This document shows, one piece after another, positions 5,738-6,360 of a stretch of 6,360 nucleotides of DNA (the stretch's first letter is position 1; the number at the start of each line of letters is the position of its first letter). The DNA comes from Desulfuromonadales bacterium (GTDB lineage Bacteria; Desulfobacterota; Desulfuromonadia; Desulfuromonadales; JACZKF01). Below the pieces are notes generated by a model, which did no database searches, was not told the origin of the DNA, and saw nothing but the letters and a program-made list of their open reading frames with translations. The stretch is from assembly GCA_014860175.1 (NCBI GenBank), contig JACZKF010000381.1, forward strand, positions 1 through 6,360, read 5' to 3'. A program made the translations under genes and the position numbers.

Positions 5738-6360
5738 ATGAAAATACTTTGTGTCCTGGCGACCGCCCTGCTGATGACCCTGCCGCTGACCGGCCGGGCA
5801 GAGACCGTCAATCGCATCGCGGCAGTGGTCAATGATGAGGTTATCACCACTTACCAGTTGGAGAAGGAACTGGCCGAGCAGGGGGTCGAAAAGTCGCCCG
5901 CCGCGCGGCGCCAGGCCTTGGAGGCCCTGATCGAGGAGACCTTGATCAGCCAACGGGTAGAGGCCCTCGGTCTGAAAGTCACGGAGGAAGAACTGGAAGC
6001 CGCCATCGAGGACGTGCAGCGGCAAAACAAACTGACTCGCGAGCAGTTGGTGGAGGCGTTGCGGTCTCAAGGGATGGAGTTTACCGAGTACCGGGAGAAC
6101 CTGCGGCGCCAGATCCTGCGCTTCAAACTGCTGGGGCGGGAGGTGCAGGCCAAAGTGGAAGTGACCAGCCAGGAGGTCCGCGATTATTTCCGTGCCCATA
6201 TCGATGATTATCGGGAGGCGCCGAATGTGCGGTTGAACCGGCTGACGTTCCCGATCCCGCCGCGCGCCAGCGAGGAGCAGATGGCGACCATCCGCCAACA
6301 GGCGGCCGAAGCGCTGGCGCGGCTGCGCGGTGGAGAATCGTTTACCAGCGTGCTGCTGGC
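5738..6360 (+). CDS. surA: SurA-like periplasmic chaperone / peptidyl-prolyl isomerase (3' end missing)
   Basis: The reading frame is open from ATG 5738 to the right edge: 207 complete codons plus two bases. It begins with a signal peptide (MKILCVLATA, hydrophobic to about residue 18) and a likely signal peptidase I site after G-R-A (A21/E22). No lipobox is present, so the product should be soluble in the periplasm. The mature protein opens with VNRIAAVVNDEVITTYQLE (24-42), the hallmark start of SurA (E. coli VDKVAAVVNNGV...), followed by the SurA N-domain with QNKLTREQLVEALRSQG (96-112) and VEVTSQEVRDYF (140-151). A parvulin domain begins near 162. Its first strand reads VRLNRLTF (164-171), where E. 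coli SurA has a histidine. By family knowledge SurA escorts outer-membrane proteins to the BAM complex. GCGGGAA at 5727-5733 is a weak ribosome binding site. The N-domain resembles that of the preceding lipoprotein, suggesting tandem paralogues. The symbol is by similarity; other SurA-N/PpiC family members remain possible. Confidence 0.85.
   Translation, partial: MKILCVLATALLMTLPLTGRAETVNRIAAVVNDEVITTYQLEKELAEQGVEKSPAARRQALEALIEETLISQRVEALGLKVTEEELEAAIEDVQRQNKLTREQLVEALRSQGMEFTEYRENLRRQILRFKLLGREVQAKVEVTSQEVRDYFRAHIDDYREAPNVRLNRLTFPIPPRASEEQMATIRQQAAEALARLRGGESFTSVLL

Overview
The window looks like ordinary chromosomal housekeeping DNA from a GC-rich Gram-negative bacterium. The Mfd, NadA and SurA-type proteins and the PpiC-type lipoprotein read most like those of the Desulfuromonadales/Geobacter group (former Deltaproteobacteria). 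That placement comes from recall of protein character, not from a search. Coding is dense, codon use is uniform, and I see no mobile element, CRISPR array, tRNA or rRNA.

Layout. At the left edge (1-71, minus strand) is the 5' end of a TatA/TatB-family gene for the twin-arginine protein export pore. It diverges from nadA (211-1125, plus), and a compact 139-bp intergenic region carries two back-to-back sigma-70-type promoters. nadA encodes a short-form quinolinate synthase with its three cluster cysteines. After a 77-bp gap comes mfd (1203-4694), a full-length transcription-repair coupling factor. After an 85-bp gap comes a parvulin-type (PpiC) peptidyl-prolyl isomerase lipoprotein (4780-5706). 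After another 31 bp comes a SurA-like periplasmic chaperone (5738 to beyond the right edge), of which only the first 207 codons are present.

How the genes relate. All four plus-strand genes point the same way, and I see no convincing intrinsic terminator between them, so partial or complete co-transcription from the nadA promoter is possible. The functions are distinct: NAD biosynthesis (nadA), transcription-coupled DNA repair (mfd), and envelope protein folding (the lipoprotein and the SurA-like protein, which look like tandem paralogues, one membrane-anchored and one soluble). The Tat gene is also an envelope-export function.

I did not find evidence of an undescribed system. The observations most worth a second look are: both folding factors lack the usual histidine at the start of the parvulin domain; a symmetrical divergent promoter region contains a candidate operator; a perfect GC-rich hairpin sits in the leader of the lipoprotein gene; and mfd lacks a visible Shine-Dalgarno sequence and is preceded by two tiny hairpins exactly 20 bp apart. 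The very long antisense reading frames are a by-product of codon bias.
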